Below are positions 33,258 to 42,065 of a stretch of 64,000 bases of DNA, piece by piece. Where the stretch lies: assembly GCF_002002925.1 (NCBI RefSeq), contig NZ_CP019511.1, positions 434,001 through 498,000 of the forward strand, in the 5' to 3' direction. The DNA comes from Sphingomonas sp. LM7. GTDB taxonomy: Bacteria; Pseudomonadota; Alphaproteobacteria; Sphingomonadales; Sphingomonadaceae. The first letter of the stretch is position 1, and each line of letters begins with the position of its first letter. A program made the translations under genes and the position numbers. The notes under the pieces are model-generated. The model was not told the origin of the DNA, did no database searches, and was given only the letters and a program-made list of their open reading frames with translations.

Positions 33258-34027
33258 GCGGGCCGTCGAAGCCGCGACGCCAATCGGCGCTGTTCCGTCA
33301 CATCGAGGATCTCCAGGGCGATCTGCCCTGGGGATCCTTCCTCGATGCGGGCACCGGCACCCATTCGATCCGCTGGGTTTCGGGGCTGACGACTGAACGC
33401 TGGGTGGCGGTGACAGGGGCGACCGGCCATGCGGTCCAGGTCCGCGATACGGTCGATCCGGTGCGGCGGCCGCGGGATCGGATTGTCGTCGCGAACTGGG
33501 CGGATCCCGCACTGTTGCACGGCGAGCGGTTCGATACCGTGTTGGCCGACTATCTGATCGGCGCAGTCGAGGGCTTCGCGCCCTATTTCCAGGGCGAGAT
33601 GTTCGCGAGGCTGCGCGCGCTCACTGGGCGGCGCTTCTACCTTGTCGGGCTCGAGCCCTATGTCACCCACGAACCCGATAGCGAAGCCGGGCGGCTGGCC
33701 TGGGAAATCGGGCGGTATCGCGATGCATGCCTGCTGCTCGCTGGCGAGCGGCCCTATCGCGAATATCCGATGGACTGGGTGGTGGTGCGGATGGCGCAGG
33801 CGGGATTCCGCATCCTTGACGCGCAGCGCTTTCCAATTCGCTACAAGGCGCGGTTCGTGAACAGCCAGATCGATATGTGTGCCCAGCGGCTGGCGAAGCT
33901 TGAGGACCGCAGTTTGGCCGCGGCGCTAGCAGCGCAAGGCGAGGCGATCCGCGCGCGGGCGCTCGCATATGAAACGCGCGAAGGCGGGATACGGCACGGC
34001 TTCGACTATGTGATCGCCGCCGACTGA
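33254..34027 (+). CDS. Class I SAM-dependent methyltransferase-like protein, apparent CTG start
   Basis: The frame has a glycine-rich SAM-binding motif FLDAGTGTHSIRW near its start, a following acidic/loop region, and a C-terminal part with YREYPMDWVVVRMAQAG and RYKARFVNSQID. The first ATG/GTG/TTG in frame is GTG 33404, which would delete motif I, so the real start must be earlier. The only position that fits is CTG 33254, which overlaps the znuD stop (CTGA) in the way ATGA junctions do. Substrate unknown. The product is probably coupled to the zinc receptor. From CTG the protein is 257 residues. Confidence 0.7.
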   Translation: MSGPSKPRRQSALFRHIEDLQGDLPWGSFLDAGTGTHSIRWVSGLTTERWVAVTGATGHAVQVRDTVDPVRRPRDRIVVANWADPALLHGERFDTVLADYLIGAVEGFAPYFQGEMFARLRALTGRRFYLVGLEPYVTHEPDSEAGRLAWEIGRYRDACLLLAGERPYREYPMDWVVVRMAQAGFRILDAQRFPIRYKARFVNSQIDMCAQRLAKLEDRSLAAALAAQGEAIRARALAYETREGGIRHGFDYVIAAD

Positions 34028-34037
34028 GCGGCCGCTC

Positions 34038-34340
34038 TCAATAATAGCGCGGGATGGGGCCGCGTTGCTGAGTCTGGTCGGGCAAGGCGATTTCGACTTC
34101 GTCGACATAGCACCAGCCCCAGCCTTCGGGCGGATCATAGCCTTCGATGATCGGATGGCGGGTGGCGTGGAAATGTGAGGAGGCGTGGCGATTCGGTGAC
34201 TGGTCGCAGCATCCGACATGGCCACACGATCGGCACAGGCGGAGATGGAGCCAGGGACTGCCGATCTTGAGGCACTCCTCGCACCCGCGCGCGCTGGGCG
34301 TCACGTCATTGATCGTGGTGCTGTGGATGCACGATGTCAT
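34038..34340 (-). CDS. UBP-type zinc finger domain protein
   Basis: 100 residues with the ZnF-UBP pattern: CEEC, LRLCRSCGHVGCCD, HASSHFHATRHPIIEGYDPPEGWGW cut into its metal-ligating Cys/His positions. AAGGGAAG precedes ATG 34340. In bacteria this domain is found in small stand-alone proteins of unclear role. It binds zinc, which is consistent with its place near a zinc receptor, though it is convergent and that link is only inference. Confidence 0.88.
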   Translation of the reverse strand: MTSCIHSTTINDVTPSARGCEECLKIGSPWLHLRLCRSCGHVGCCDQSPNRHASSHFHATRHPIIEGYDPPEGWGWCYVDEVEIALPDQTQQRGPIPRYY

Positions 34341-34397
34341 GCGACTTCCCTTACATGAAAACCCGGCGGCGAAGACTCGCCCCACCGCCGGTGGATA

Positions 34398-35234
34398 TCA
34401 GCTTCGGATGAAGGCGAGCAGGTCCGCATTGATCACGTCGGCATGCGTGGTCAGCATGCCATGCGGATAGCCGGAATAGATCTTGAGCGCGCCGTTCTTG
34501 AGCAATTTGATCTGGAGCAGCGCGGCTTCGGCATAGGGCACGATCTGGTCGTCATCGCCCTGCATCACCAGCGTCGGCACGGTGATTGCCTTGAGATCCT
34601 CGGTCTGGTCGGTCTCCGAGAAAGCCTTGATGCCGGCATGATGCGCCAGTGCGCTGCCCATCATGCCCTGGCGCCACCAGTTGCGGATGACGCCTTCGGA
34701 CACGGTCTCGCCGGGCCGGTTGAAGCCGTAGAACGGACCCGAAGCGAGATCGAGGAAGAAGGCCGCTCGGTTCTCCGCCAACGACTTGCGGAAGCCGTCG
34801 AACACTGAGAGCGGGATGCCGGCGGGGTGGCTTTCCGTCTGGAGCATCAGCGGCGGGACCGAGCTGACCAGCACCGCCTTGGCGACGCGGCCCTGGGGCT
34901 GGCCGAACTTCGCGACATAGCGCGCGACTTCGCCGCCGCCGGTCGAGTGGCCGATGTGCACGGCGTTCCTCAGGTCGAGATGCTCGGCGACCGCCGATGC
35001 GTCGGCGGCATAATGGTCCATGTCGTGGCCGGTATCGATCTGCGAAGAGCGGCCATGCCCGCGGCGGTCATGCGCGACGACGCGATACCCCTCGCCCAGG
35101 AAGAACAGCATCTGTGCGTCCCAGTCGTCCGACGAGAGCGGCCAGCCGTGGTGGAACACGATCGGCTGGGCATCCTTGGGGCCCCAGTCCTTGTAGAAGA
35201 TTTCCGCGCCGTCCTGCGTGGTGATATACGCCAT
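34398..35234 (-). CDS. Alpha/beta hydrolase, non-haem chloroperoxidase type
   Basis: 278 residues. Nucleophile elbow GHSTGGG, oxyanion region FHHGWPLSSDDWDAQ, HDRRGHGRSSQ, acid DDDQIVP and catalytic His in GYPHGM are all in family order for cofactor-free perhydrolases/chloroperoxidases. Cytoplasmic, no signal. It is divergent from a kinase cassette, with a 16-bp inverted repeat in the shared upstream region. The physiological substrate is probably an ester; the peroxidase label is by family only. Confidence 0.93.
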   Translation of the reverse strand: MAYITTQDGAEIFYKDWGPKDAQPIVFHHGWPLSSDDWDAQMLFFLGEGYRVVAHDRRGHGRSSQIDTGHDMDHYAADASAVAEHLDLRNAVHIGHSTGGGEVARYVAKFGQPQGRVAKAVLVSSVPPLMLQTESHPAGIPLSVFDGFRKSLAENRAAFFLDLASGPFYGFNRPGETVSEGVIRNWWRQGMMGSALAHHAGIKAFSETDQTEDLKAITVPTLVMQGDDDQIVPYAEAALLQIKLLKNGALKIYSGYPHGMLTTHADVINADLLAFIRS

Positions 35235-35313
35235 GATGTCCTCCGATTTCGGGACGGACGCGGCCCATGCCTCGTCCGATGCGACGAATATCGGAGTGCC
35301 GGGTGGCGGCGGG

Positions 35314-35367
35314 TATCATACGCAGGTTTGGGGGTGGGTATTGGCTCTCCTAAACCTGCGTATGATA
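35314..35367. promoter_or_regulatory. Perfect 16-bp inverted repeat between divergent genes
   Basis: TATCATACGCAGGTTT (35314-35329) and AAACCTGCGTATGATA (35352-35367) are exact reverse complements with a 22-base spacer. It lies 79 bases from the hydrolase start and 64 from the kinase start, so it can be an operator for both. It has no T-run, so it is not an obvious terminator. Confidence 0.7.
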
Positions 35368-35431
35368 GCCGCGCGCCGGCCGATCGGGGATCACACGTCA
35401 TCGAACCGCACCCGCGGACAGGAGACGGCCG

Positions 35432-36097
35432 ATGACCCTGGCACAACATGCCGCGACGCACGAAGCTGCTCCGATCACGGTGCTGCCGGCGCTCGCCGAT
35501 CCCGACAGCGCCAGCGAGAGCAACCATCGTATCGCCAACAGCCTGCAATTGCTGGCGGCGATGGTGTCGGTGGAGGCACGGCGGATCGTCGATCCGGCGG
35601 CGCTCGCGGCGTTCGAGATGACGCTGCGGCGGATCGGGGCGATCGCCAGCGTGCACCGGCATCTCTACCAATCCCCGGCGGCGGCATCGGTGGATCTGGG
35701 CGCGTATATCGCCGAACTGAGCGCCGATCTCGAGCGCAGCTTCGGCGACGATGTGGGCCGGAGGATCGTAGTGATGGCCGATCCCGTGACGGCACCGCCC
35801 GAGGATGCGACGTCGATCGGGATCATCGTGTCCGAACTGGTCGGCAACGCGTGCAAATATGCCTATGCCCCCGGCGAGACCGGCGACATCCGCATCGTCC
35901 TTCAGGCACTGCCGTTCGGCGGATACCGGCTCGATGTCGCCGACCGGGGTCGTGGGATCGAGGCCGGCGCGGCGGTGCAGGGGACGGGGCTCGGCAGCCG
36001 CCTGATCGCGATGATGGCAGGCCGGCTGGGCGCGCGCCACGCGTGGCACGAGGCGCGCCCGGGCACTTGCTTCACCCTGCATGTCCCCAAGAGCTGA
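35432..36097 (+). CDS. HisKA_2-type soluble histidine kinase
   Basis: 221 residues with no membrane helix. The DHp region ESNHRIANSLQLLAAMVSVE has the phospho-accepting His at 32 and the HisKA_2 character (RVKNxLQ-like). It is followed by HATPase_c with VSELVGNACKYAY, DRGRGI and GTGLGSRLIAMM. No input domain is present, so it probably receives signal from a partner. It is first in a four-gene signalling run. ATG 35432 follows GGAGAC. Confidence 0.85.
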   Translation: MTLAQHAATHEAAPITVLPALADPDSASESNHRIANSLQLLAAMVSVEARRIVDPAALAAFEMTLRRIGAIASVHRHLYQSPAAASVDLGAYIAELSADLERSFGDDVGRRIVVMADPVTAPPEDATSIGIIVSELVGNACKYAYAPGETGDIRIVLQALPFGGYRLDVADRGRGIEAGAAVQGTGLGSRLIAMMAGRLGARHAWHEARPGTCFTLHVPKS

Positions 36098-36193
36098 TTT
36101 CAGCGCCGGAGGGGTTGGCTGTTGCGATCGCGAAACCACTCGTCCAGCGTGACCCGGCGTCAACTGGCCACTCTCGGCCAATTGCGGGAGGCG

Positions 36194-37714
36194 ATGATGC
36201 GCGGTGACGTAGAGGGGCGACGGCTGGTGACGCGCGTGCAGGGCGCCGCGGCGATGGCGCTTGCGCTGGTGATCTTCGCGCTCGACGTGCTGAGTCCGCT
36301 GCAGGGCGCGGTCGCGGTGCTCTACACCATCGTCGTGCTGATGGCTGCGCGCAGCCATGATCGTGCATTGATGATCGTCGCAGGCATCGCCTCGGCGCTT
36401 CTAGCGATTGCCGGTTATTTCGTCAGCCATTGGTCGGAACCGCTGGGATCGCCCGCGATGCGGCTGGTGGTGAGCCTGACGGCGATAGGAATCACCGCCT
36501 GGCTGTGCGTGCGCAACCATGCCGCCGCCGAGCAGCAGCATCGCTCCGAGATCCGCTATCGCACGATCTTCAATGCCGCCGGACTGCCGATCTGGGAGGG
36601 CGACTGGTCTGCCGCCTATGCCATATTGCGCAGCGGCGCGATGCCGGGCCCCGAGGATGTCGATCGCATCGCGCGTGTCGCCATTATCCGCGACGCCAAC
36701 GACGCCGCCGCGCAGCTGTTTGGACTGTCCGGGCGCGAGGCTTTGGTCGGCGGCACGATCGTCGCGCATCACACCCCCGCAGCTGAGGCGACGCTGGGCC
36801 ATATCCTCGCGGCGCTGATGCGGGGCGACCCGACGATCGAGGAGGAAACGCAATTCCTCACGGCCTCCGGCGAGGTGGTCGATGTCGTCCTGCGCGTCAC
36901 CTTGCCGCCCGGCAGCGACGGCTGGACGCGCGTGCTGACCATGGCGGTTGACGTCACCGAGCGGAACCGGGCGCAGGCACGGCTGGCGCAGTCGCAGGCG
37001 GAGCTGACTCACGTCTCGCGCGTCACCACTTTGGGCCAGCTCGCCGCGTCGATCGCGCACGAAGTGAATCAGCCGCTGTCGGCGATCATCACCTATGCAA
37101 AATCGGGCCGGCGCTGGCTGGCGCGCGAGGCGCCGGACGCCCCGGAAGTCGTCGACTGCCTAGACCAGATCGCGGCAAACGGCACGCGTGCAGCCGATGT
37201 CATCGCGCGTATCCGCGACCTCGCACGCAAGGCGGATCCGCAGCATGGCAGGATCGAGATGGCGGCGCTGATCGACGAAACACTCGCTTTGCTCCAGCGC
37301 GACTTGCAGACGCATGACGTGGCGATCCGGGTGACTGCCGCCGATGATCTGCCGCCGGTCTCCGGCGATAGGGTCCAGATCCAGCAGGTATTGATGAACC
37401 TGATCCTCAACGCCGAACAGGCGATGGCGGACGCGCCCGAGGCCGAGCGCGAACTTTGCGTCGATATCGAACATGACGGCGGTGGCGTGAGCGTGGCAGT
37501 GTGCGATTGCGGCACCGGAATCGCCGCCGATCCCGAGCGCCTGTTCGCGCCGTTCTACACCACCAAGAGCGCCGGGCTGGGCATGGGGCTTTCGATCTGC
37601 CGGTCGATCATCGAGCAGCATGGCGGCTCGCTGGTCGCCACCAACAATGCGATACGCGGCGCGACCTTCCGGTTTCGCCTGCCGATCTCCAACGAGGAAA
37701 GTGCGGTGGCATGA
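36194..37714 (+). CDS. PAS sensor histidine kinase (FixL/DctB-like)
   Basis: 506 residues from ATG 36194, with GGGAGG just upstream; a longer form from TTG 36122 cannot be excluded. About three membrane helices (residues 15-95) precede a PAS domain, then HisKA with SIAHEVNQPLSAIITYAKSG and HATPase_c (LNAEQAMADAP; GLGMGLSICRSIIEQHGG). The H-box with EVNQPL is typical of kinases paired with FixJ/NarL-type regulators. It overlaps such a regulator by 4 bases. Confidence 0.88.
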   Translation: MMRGDVEGRRLVTRVQGAAAMALALVIFALDVLSPLQGAVAVLYTIVVLMAARSHDRALMIVAGIASALLAIAGYFVSHWSEPLGSPAMRLVVSLTAIGITAWLCVRNHAAAEQQHRSEIRYRTIFNAAGLPIWEGDWSAAYAILRSGAMPGPEDVDRIARVAIIRDANDAAAQLFGLSGREALVGGTIVAHHTPAAEATLGHILAALMRGDPTIEEETQFLTASGEVVDVVLRVTLPPGSDGWTRVLTMAVDVTERNRAQARLAQSQAELTHVSRVTTLGQLAASIAHEVNQPLSAIITYAKSGRRWLAREAPDAPEVVDCLDQIAANGTRAADVIARIRDLARKADPQHGRIEMAALIDETLALLQRDLQTHDVAIRVTAADDLPPVSGDRVQIQQVLMNLILNAEQAMADAPEAERELCVDIEHDGGGVSVAVCDCGTGIAADPERLFAPFYTTKSAGLGMGLSICRSIIEQHGGSLVATNNAIRGATFRFRLPISNEESAVA

Positions 37715-38349
37715 CGAGCGAAGGCCGGGTCTGCGTGATCGACGACGATGCCGATGTGCGAGGCTCGCTGGGCAGCTTGTTGCGGTCGGCCGGGTTCGAA
37801 GTGGCGTTGTACGAGACGCCCGACGACTTTCTCGCGGCGGGCATCCCCGACACGGCATCGTGCCTGGTGCTCGACATCAGGCTGCGCGGGCAGAGCGGGC
37901 TCGATTTCCAGGAGACGCTGGCAGGGCGGGGCATGCAGATTCCGGTGATCCTGATCACCGGCCATGGCGATATTCCAATGACCGTGCGCGGCATGAAGGC
38001 CGGCGCAGTCGATTTCCTGCCCAAGCCGTTCGACGACGAGCAGATGCTCGCGGCGGTGACGGCGGCGCTCGACGCCGATCGCGCACGCCGGGCCGAGGCA
38101 GCGGGCAGCGAGCAACTGCGGCATTGCTACGAGCGGCTGACGCAGCGTGAGCGCGAAGTCATGGGGTTCGTCGTCACCGGGCTGATGAACAAGCAAGTCG
38201 CCGCGCGGATGGACTTGTCCGAGATCACCGTAAAGATCCACCGCGGCAACGTGATGCGCAAGATGGAGGCGCAGTCGCTCGCCGACCTGGTCCGTATGGC
38301 CGAGCTGCTGGGCGTGCGCGACGAGAGCATCAGCCGGTTTAACATCTGA
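37711..38349 (+). CDS. FixJ-like response regulator (receiver + LuxR HTH)
   Basis: 212 residues. Receiver with IDDDADVRGS, phospho-Asp in LVLDIRLRGQSGLDF, and KPFDD. A GerE-type helix-turn-helix at the C-terminus reads LTQREREVMGFVVTGLMNKQ and SEITVKIHRGNVMRKM. ATG overlaps the kinase stop (ATGA). This is the transcriptional output of the cassette and the prime candidate to bind the 16-bp inverted repeat upstream of the first gene. Confidence 0.93.
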   Translation: MTSEGRVCVIDDDADVRGSLGSLLRSAGFEVALYETPDDFLAAGIPDTASCLVLDIRLRGQSGLDFQETLAGRGMQIPVILITGHGDIPMTVRGMKAGAVDFLPKPFDDEQMLAAVTAALDADRARRAEAAGSEQLRHCYERLTQREREVMGFVVTGLMNKQVAARMDLSEITVKIHRGNVMRKMEAQSLADLVRMAELLGVRDESISRFNI

Positions 38350-38431
38350 GTATGATGGCGAAATCCGCGGGCCGCGTGCATTTGTGATCTCTCGATCGGC
38401 GCGGTGCGCTACAGTTTCCGGAGTATCCCCT

Positions 38432-38797
38432 GTGCGTTCCGCTTCCATCATCGGCATCGTCGACGACGACCCGGACGTGCGCAGGAGCCTCGACAGCCTG
38501 ATGCGCTCGGCCGGTCTGACGCCGCGCTGCTTTGCCGGTGCCGAAGCGCTGCTGGCATCGGACGTGCAGGGGGAACTGGCGTGCGTCGTCACCGACCTGC
38601 ACATGCCGGGCATGACGGGCCTCGCGCTGCAAGCCGAGATCGGCCGGCGCGGCTGGCCGCAGCCGGTGATCCTAATGACCGCCTATCCGACCGACGCGGC
38701 ACGCGACCAGGCGATGGCGGCAGGCGCCGCAGCATTTCTGACCAAGCCGGTGGATCCCGATGCGTTGCTGGAGGCGATCGGCGTGGCGGTCGGGTGA
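38432..38797 (+). CDS. Single-domain response regulator (receiver only)
   Basis: 121 residues from GTG 38432. Acidic DDDPDVRRS, phospho-Asp in CVVTDLHMPGMTGL, conserved Thr/Lys (LMTAYPT; FLTKPVDPD). There is no output domain, so it is likely a phosphate sink or relay between the kinases just upstream. CGGAGT lies before the start. An in-frame start at 38384 would add 16 residues of poor quality. Confidence 0.88.
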   Translation: MRSASIIGIVDDDPDVRRSLDSLMRSAGLTPRCFAGAEALLASDVQGELACVVTDLHMPGMTGLALQAEIGRRGWPQPVILMTAYPTDAARDQAMAAGAAAFLTKPVDPDALLEAIGVAVG

Positions 38798-38799
38798 AA

Positions 38800-38876
38800 T
38801 GGCGCGCCCGGTTGGATTCGAACCAACGACCACAGGCTTAGAAGGCATGTGCTCTATCCAGCTGAGCTACGGGCGC
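38800..38876 (-). tRNA. tRNA-Arg (anticodon TCT)
   Basis: 77 bases on the minus strand with encoded CCA (38800-38802). Acceptor GCGCCCG/CGGGCGC, D arm TAGCTCAGCTGGATAGAGC, anticodon loop CTTCTAA and T arm GTTGGTTCGAATCCAAC. Anticodon is at 38840-38842. The anticodon stem CATGC/GCCTG contains one T-C mismatch at positions 29-41. Confidence 0.95.
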
Positions 38877-38935
38877 GCGCGGCGATGCCTCTGCCACGGA
38901 TTGCGCGGTAGCGAAACCGGGATCATAAATCCGAC

Positions 38936-39682
38936 ATGACCCAGGGGACAGAGAGACCGGCGCAGGTTGCCGCGCGCGACGTGACTGGTGGCCATTTCCG
39001 CTATTACGACTTCGTCATGGCGGCGTTCGTCGCCATCCTGCTGCTGTCGAACGTGCTCGGCGCGGGCAAGGTGGCGCAGGTCTGGCTGCCCGGTGTCGGC
39101 TATTGGCCGTTCGGGGCGGGCATCCTGTTCTTCCCGCTTTCCTATGTGATCGGCGACGTGCTGACCGAAGTCTATGGCTATGCCCGCGCCCGGCGCGTGA
39201 TCTGGGCGGGCACCGGCGCGGTGCTGTTCATGGCGTTCATGTCGTGGATCGTCGTCCTGCTGCCGCCGGCGCCGAGCTGGGGCAACCAGGCAGCGTACGA
39301 GACGATCTTCGGGCAGGTGCCGCGGATCGTGCTGGCATCGGTCTGCGCGTTCTGGGCCGGAGAGTTCGTCAATTCCTATGTCCTCGCGCGAATGAAATTA
39401 TGGACCCAGGGTCGGATGCTGTGGGCGCGGACGATCGGATCGACCTTTGCCGGGCAGGCGATCGACAGCCTGATCTTCTATCCGCTTGCGTTCCTCTATG
39501 CCGAGGGCTGGACGACCGAGCTGGTGATCCAGGTGCTGTTTACCCAATGGGCGCTCAAGGTCGGCTGGGAGGTGCTGCTGACGCCGGTGACCTATGCTGT
39601 GGTGGGCTTCCTCAAGCGCCGCGAAGGCGTCGATGTCTATGACGAGGGGACCGACTTCACGCCGTTCGCTACGCGAGTCTGA
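38936..39682 (+). CDS. yhhQ: Queuosine precursor transporter, YhhQ/DUF165 family
   Basis: 248 residues with about six membrane helices. Family marks are LLLSNVLGAGKVAQVW near the start, PLSYVIGDVLTEVYGYARAR and FVNSYVLARMK ... AGQAIDSLIFYPLAF. YhhQ imports preQ0/preQ1 for queuosine modification of tRNA. It lies alone on the plus strand after tRNA-Arg. ATG 38936 is preceded by a weak ribosome site. Confidence 0.93.
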   Translation: MTQGTERPAQVAARDVTGGHFRYYDFVMAAFVAILLLSNVLGAGKVAQVWLPGVGYWPFGAGILFFPLSYVIGDVLTEVYGYARARRVIWAGTGAVLFMAFMSWIVVLLPPAPSWGNQAAYETIFGQVPRIVLASVCAFWAGEFVNSYVLARMKLWTQGRMLWARTIGSTFAGQAIDSLIFYPLAFLYAEGWTTELVIQVLFTQWALKVGWEVLLTPVTYAVVGFLKRREGVDVYDEGTDFTPFATRV

Positions 39683-39767
39683 CGCGGCGCACGGCGTTTG
39701 CAATTTGGGCACTTGCACATCGTTGCACTTTCGGAACAGATTTGATGCTCCACGAAAGGAGCGCACC

Positions 39768-40595
39768 ATGGCAGCCGAAGAAGCGACATTCACCAGCGCG
39801 GGTGGGATCAACATTTTCTATCGGGCATGGCAGCCCGAAGGCGCGCCGCGTGCGGTGGTAGTTATCTGCCACGGGGTCAATTCGCATGGCGGACAGTATC
39901 TCTGGGCGGCCGAGCAGCTCGTCGCTAGCGGCTATGCGGTGTTCGCGCTCGATCTGCGGGGGCGCGGACGCTCCGAGGGCGAGCGCTTCTATGTCGAGAA
40001 CATCGCGGACTATGTCGCCGACGTCTCGGGGACGATCGCGATCGCCAAGGCAGCCTATCCGGGATCGAAGCTCTTCCTGCTGGGGCATAGCGCGGGCGGG
40101 GTGACTTCGGCGAGCTATGTGCTCGATCACCAGGCCGAGATCGACGGGTTCATCTGCGAAAGCTTCGCGTTTCAGGTGCCGGCACCGGGCTTCGCGCTTG
40201 CCGCGATCAAGGGGCTGAGCCACATCGCGCCGCGCCTGGGCGTGCTCAAGCTCAAGAACGAGGATTTCTCGCGCGATCCCGCCGCAGTCGCAGCGCTCAA
40301 CAATGACCCGTATATCAAGGACGAGACACAGCCCGCCGCTACGGTGGCGGCTCTGGTCCGCGCCGACGAGCGGCTGCGCGAGGAATTCCCGACGATCACG
40401 CTGCCGGTGCTCATCATGCACGGCACGGCGGACAAGGCCACGGTGTGCGAAGGCAGCGTATTCTTCCATGAGACAGCCGGGTCGGCAGACAAGACGCTCA
40501 AGCTCTACAAGGACCATTATCACGACCTGCTCGCCGACTTCGGCAAGGAGGAAGTGATGGGGGATATCAAGGGCTGGCTGGAGGCGCATCTGTAA
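39768..40595 (+). CDS. Alpha/beta hydrolase, monoacylglycerol-lipase type
   Basis: 275 residues. The lid-type serine hydrolase pattern VVVICHGVNSHGGQYLWAAE and LDLRGRGRSEGERFYVEN is that of monoacylglycerol lipases. Nucleophile GHSAGGV, acid in MHGTADKATVCEGS and His in KDHYHDLLADFGKEEV complete the triad. ATG 39768 follows GAAAGGAG. It has no signal peptide, so it acts in the cytoplasm. Confidence 0.92.
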   Translation: MAAEEATFTSAGGINIFYRAWQPEGAPRAVVVICHGVNSHGGQYLWAAEQLVASGYAVFALDLRGRGRSEGERFYVENIADYVADVSGTIAIAKAAYPGSKLFLLGHSAGGVTSASYVLDHQAEIDGFICESFAFQVPAPGFALAAIKGLSHIAPRLGVLKLKNEDFSRDPAAVAALNNDPYIKDETQPAATVAALVRADERLREEFPTITLPVLIMHGTADKATVCEGSVFFHETAGSADKTLKLYKDHYHDLLADFGKEEVMGDIKGWLEAHL

Positions 40596-40982
40596 GGCGG
40601 CGTCTCACGGGATTGAGACGAAGTTCTTGGTCCGAGGGAGAAACGCGGAACACTTGTCTCCGTGCCCGCGAGCGCGGAACTCTTGGTGCCGGTTCGCCTG
40701 GGCAAAGTGGAACATGTGAACGCCGAGGCTGGCACAGTCGCGCGCAGCGCATTCCGCGTTGGTGAGGGCTGGGTGGAACGCCATGGACGCCGCGGGGTCG
40801 TGGTGGGAGGGCCAAATGCGGTCCGCGCGTAATCGAGTCCCACGATGTCAAAGAGCGGGTGGCAAGGCCGACCGCCCGAGGCAAGCAGACGAAATCCTAC
40901 TTTGCAAGCAGCCGACACGGTCGTCGATCGGCACCTGCCAAGTGTCATCCCGGCCGGGCATAAGAAGCCGCGCCGTGGGCGT
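40596..40982. other. Gene-free region of 387 bases
   Basis: No frame here has a ribosome binding site or convincing coding character; minus-strand frames are Arg/Pro-rich and look like noise. I see no tRNA, hairpin terminator or mobile-element end. It may be decayed sequence or a long 3' region of the two convergent genes. Confidence 0.5.
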
Positions 40983-41930
40983 TCAGGGCTGCACCACGCG
41001 CGGCCGCCGGGGGATGCCGAGGGCGCATTCAAGCGCCGGCCGGTCCCATCCGGCCGAGTCCGCCGCGGCCGCGTAGGTGGACTGAAGGAAGCGCATCAGC
41101 TCGGCCGCAGGGTCGGCGCTTGTCCGTACGGCCTCATAGGGCAGCACGAACTCCCCGAGCTGCCGGTCGAAGCGCGCCGCGGGCGGATCGACGGGCCACT
41201 CGGCGAAGCCGGCGGGAGTCGGATAGGCATAGGAATAGAACATCGCTTCGTCGGCACCGGCGCCGCCGGGCCAGAATCCGGCGGACGAGACCTCATGGCT
41301 ATAGGCCTCGCGGGTGACATCGTCGGGAAGCCCGGGCACGCCGCCGGGATGCGGCGGCGCGCTGCGGCCTGAGAAACGCGTGACGGCGACATCGAAGGAG
41401 CCCCAGAACAGGTGCACGGGCGAGACCTTGCCGAGGAAGCCGGTGCGGAATTGCTGGAAAACCCTTTCGATTTGCATGAGGGCGGTATGAAACCGCTGAA
41501 CCGCCTCCCGGTCATAGGGGCGCGGCGTCCGGTCTTCTGCAAAGGGCGTCGCATCGGGGATTTCGTTCGGACTCCCATCGATGTCCATGCGTCCGCCGAG
41601 CCGATTGACCAGCGCGGTGGTCCTTTCGAGGAAGTCGGCCGTGCTCATCGCCTCCAGCGCAAACTGCTCCCGCATTTCGGGCGTCTCGCCGATCAGGACA
41701 TGCGCGCGAAGGTCGAAGGTCAGGGTAATCGGCAGGTTGCCGTCAGCGATAGGCCCTGTCGTCAGGCCGCGGGGCGTGCCGTAGAGCGTGGCGTGCCATG
41801 AGTGATTAACCCAGGGGGTGTGCGCCAGTCGATATTTGCCGACAATCTGGGCCCACAGATGGAGCGCGGTGCAGGTTTCCGCCCAATCGGCATATGGCAA
41901 TGGGGGCCATTCCACCTTGGTGTCATTCAC
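40983..41930 (-). CDS. DUF5996 family protein
   Basis: 315 residues. The conserved opening WPPLPYADWAETCTALHLW and the segment SPVHLFWGSFDVAVTRFSGR mark DUF5996, a family of unknown function. It has no signal or membrane helix. GTG 41930 (MNDTKVEW) has GGGAG 6 bases upstream; a longer form from 41960 is possible. It is isolated, with gene-free DNA on its downstream side. Confidence 0.88.
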   Translation of the reverse strand: MNDTKVEWPPLPYADWAETCTALHLWAQIVGKYRLAHTPWVNHSWHATLYGTPRGLTTGPIADGNLPITLTFDLRAHVLIGETPEMREQFALEAMSTADFLERTTALVNRLGGRMDIDGSPNEIPDATPFAEDRTPRPYDREAVQRFHTALMQIERVFQQFRTGFLGKVSPVHLFWGSFDVAVTRFSGRSAPPHPGGVPGLPDDVTREAYSHEVSSAGFWPGGAGADEAMFYSYAYPTPAGFAEWPVDPPAARFDRQLGEFVLPYEAVRTSADPAAELMRFLQSTYAAAADSAGWDRPALECALGIPRRPRVVQP

Positions 41931-42065
41931 GGTCGGCTCCCTGTCCTGATGCCTGGGCAACCTCGCATAAGAGCGAGAAGGCTGTGAGACATATTGGAGG
42001 GGCGACTGGCCGCCAATGCAAGCCGGCGCCGATCAATCGCGCCGACCGCCGGGCAAGCCGAAGCC

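Noticed and set aside
40520..41032. 170-residue minus-strand frame in the gap near 40.6-41.0 kb
   Set aside because: Ser/Arg/Pro-rich, overlaps two real genes and has no ribosome site.
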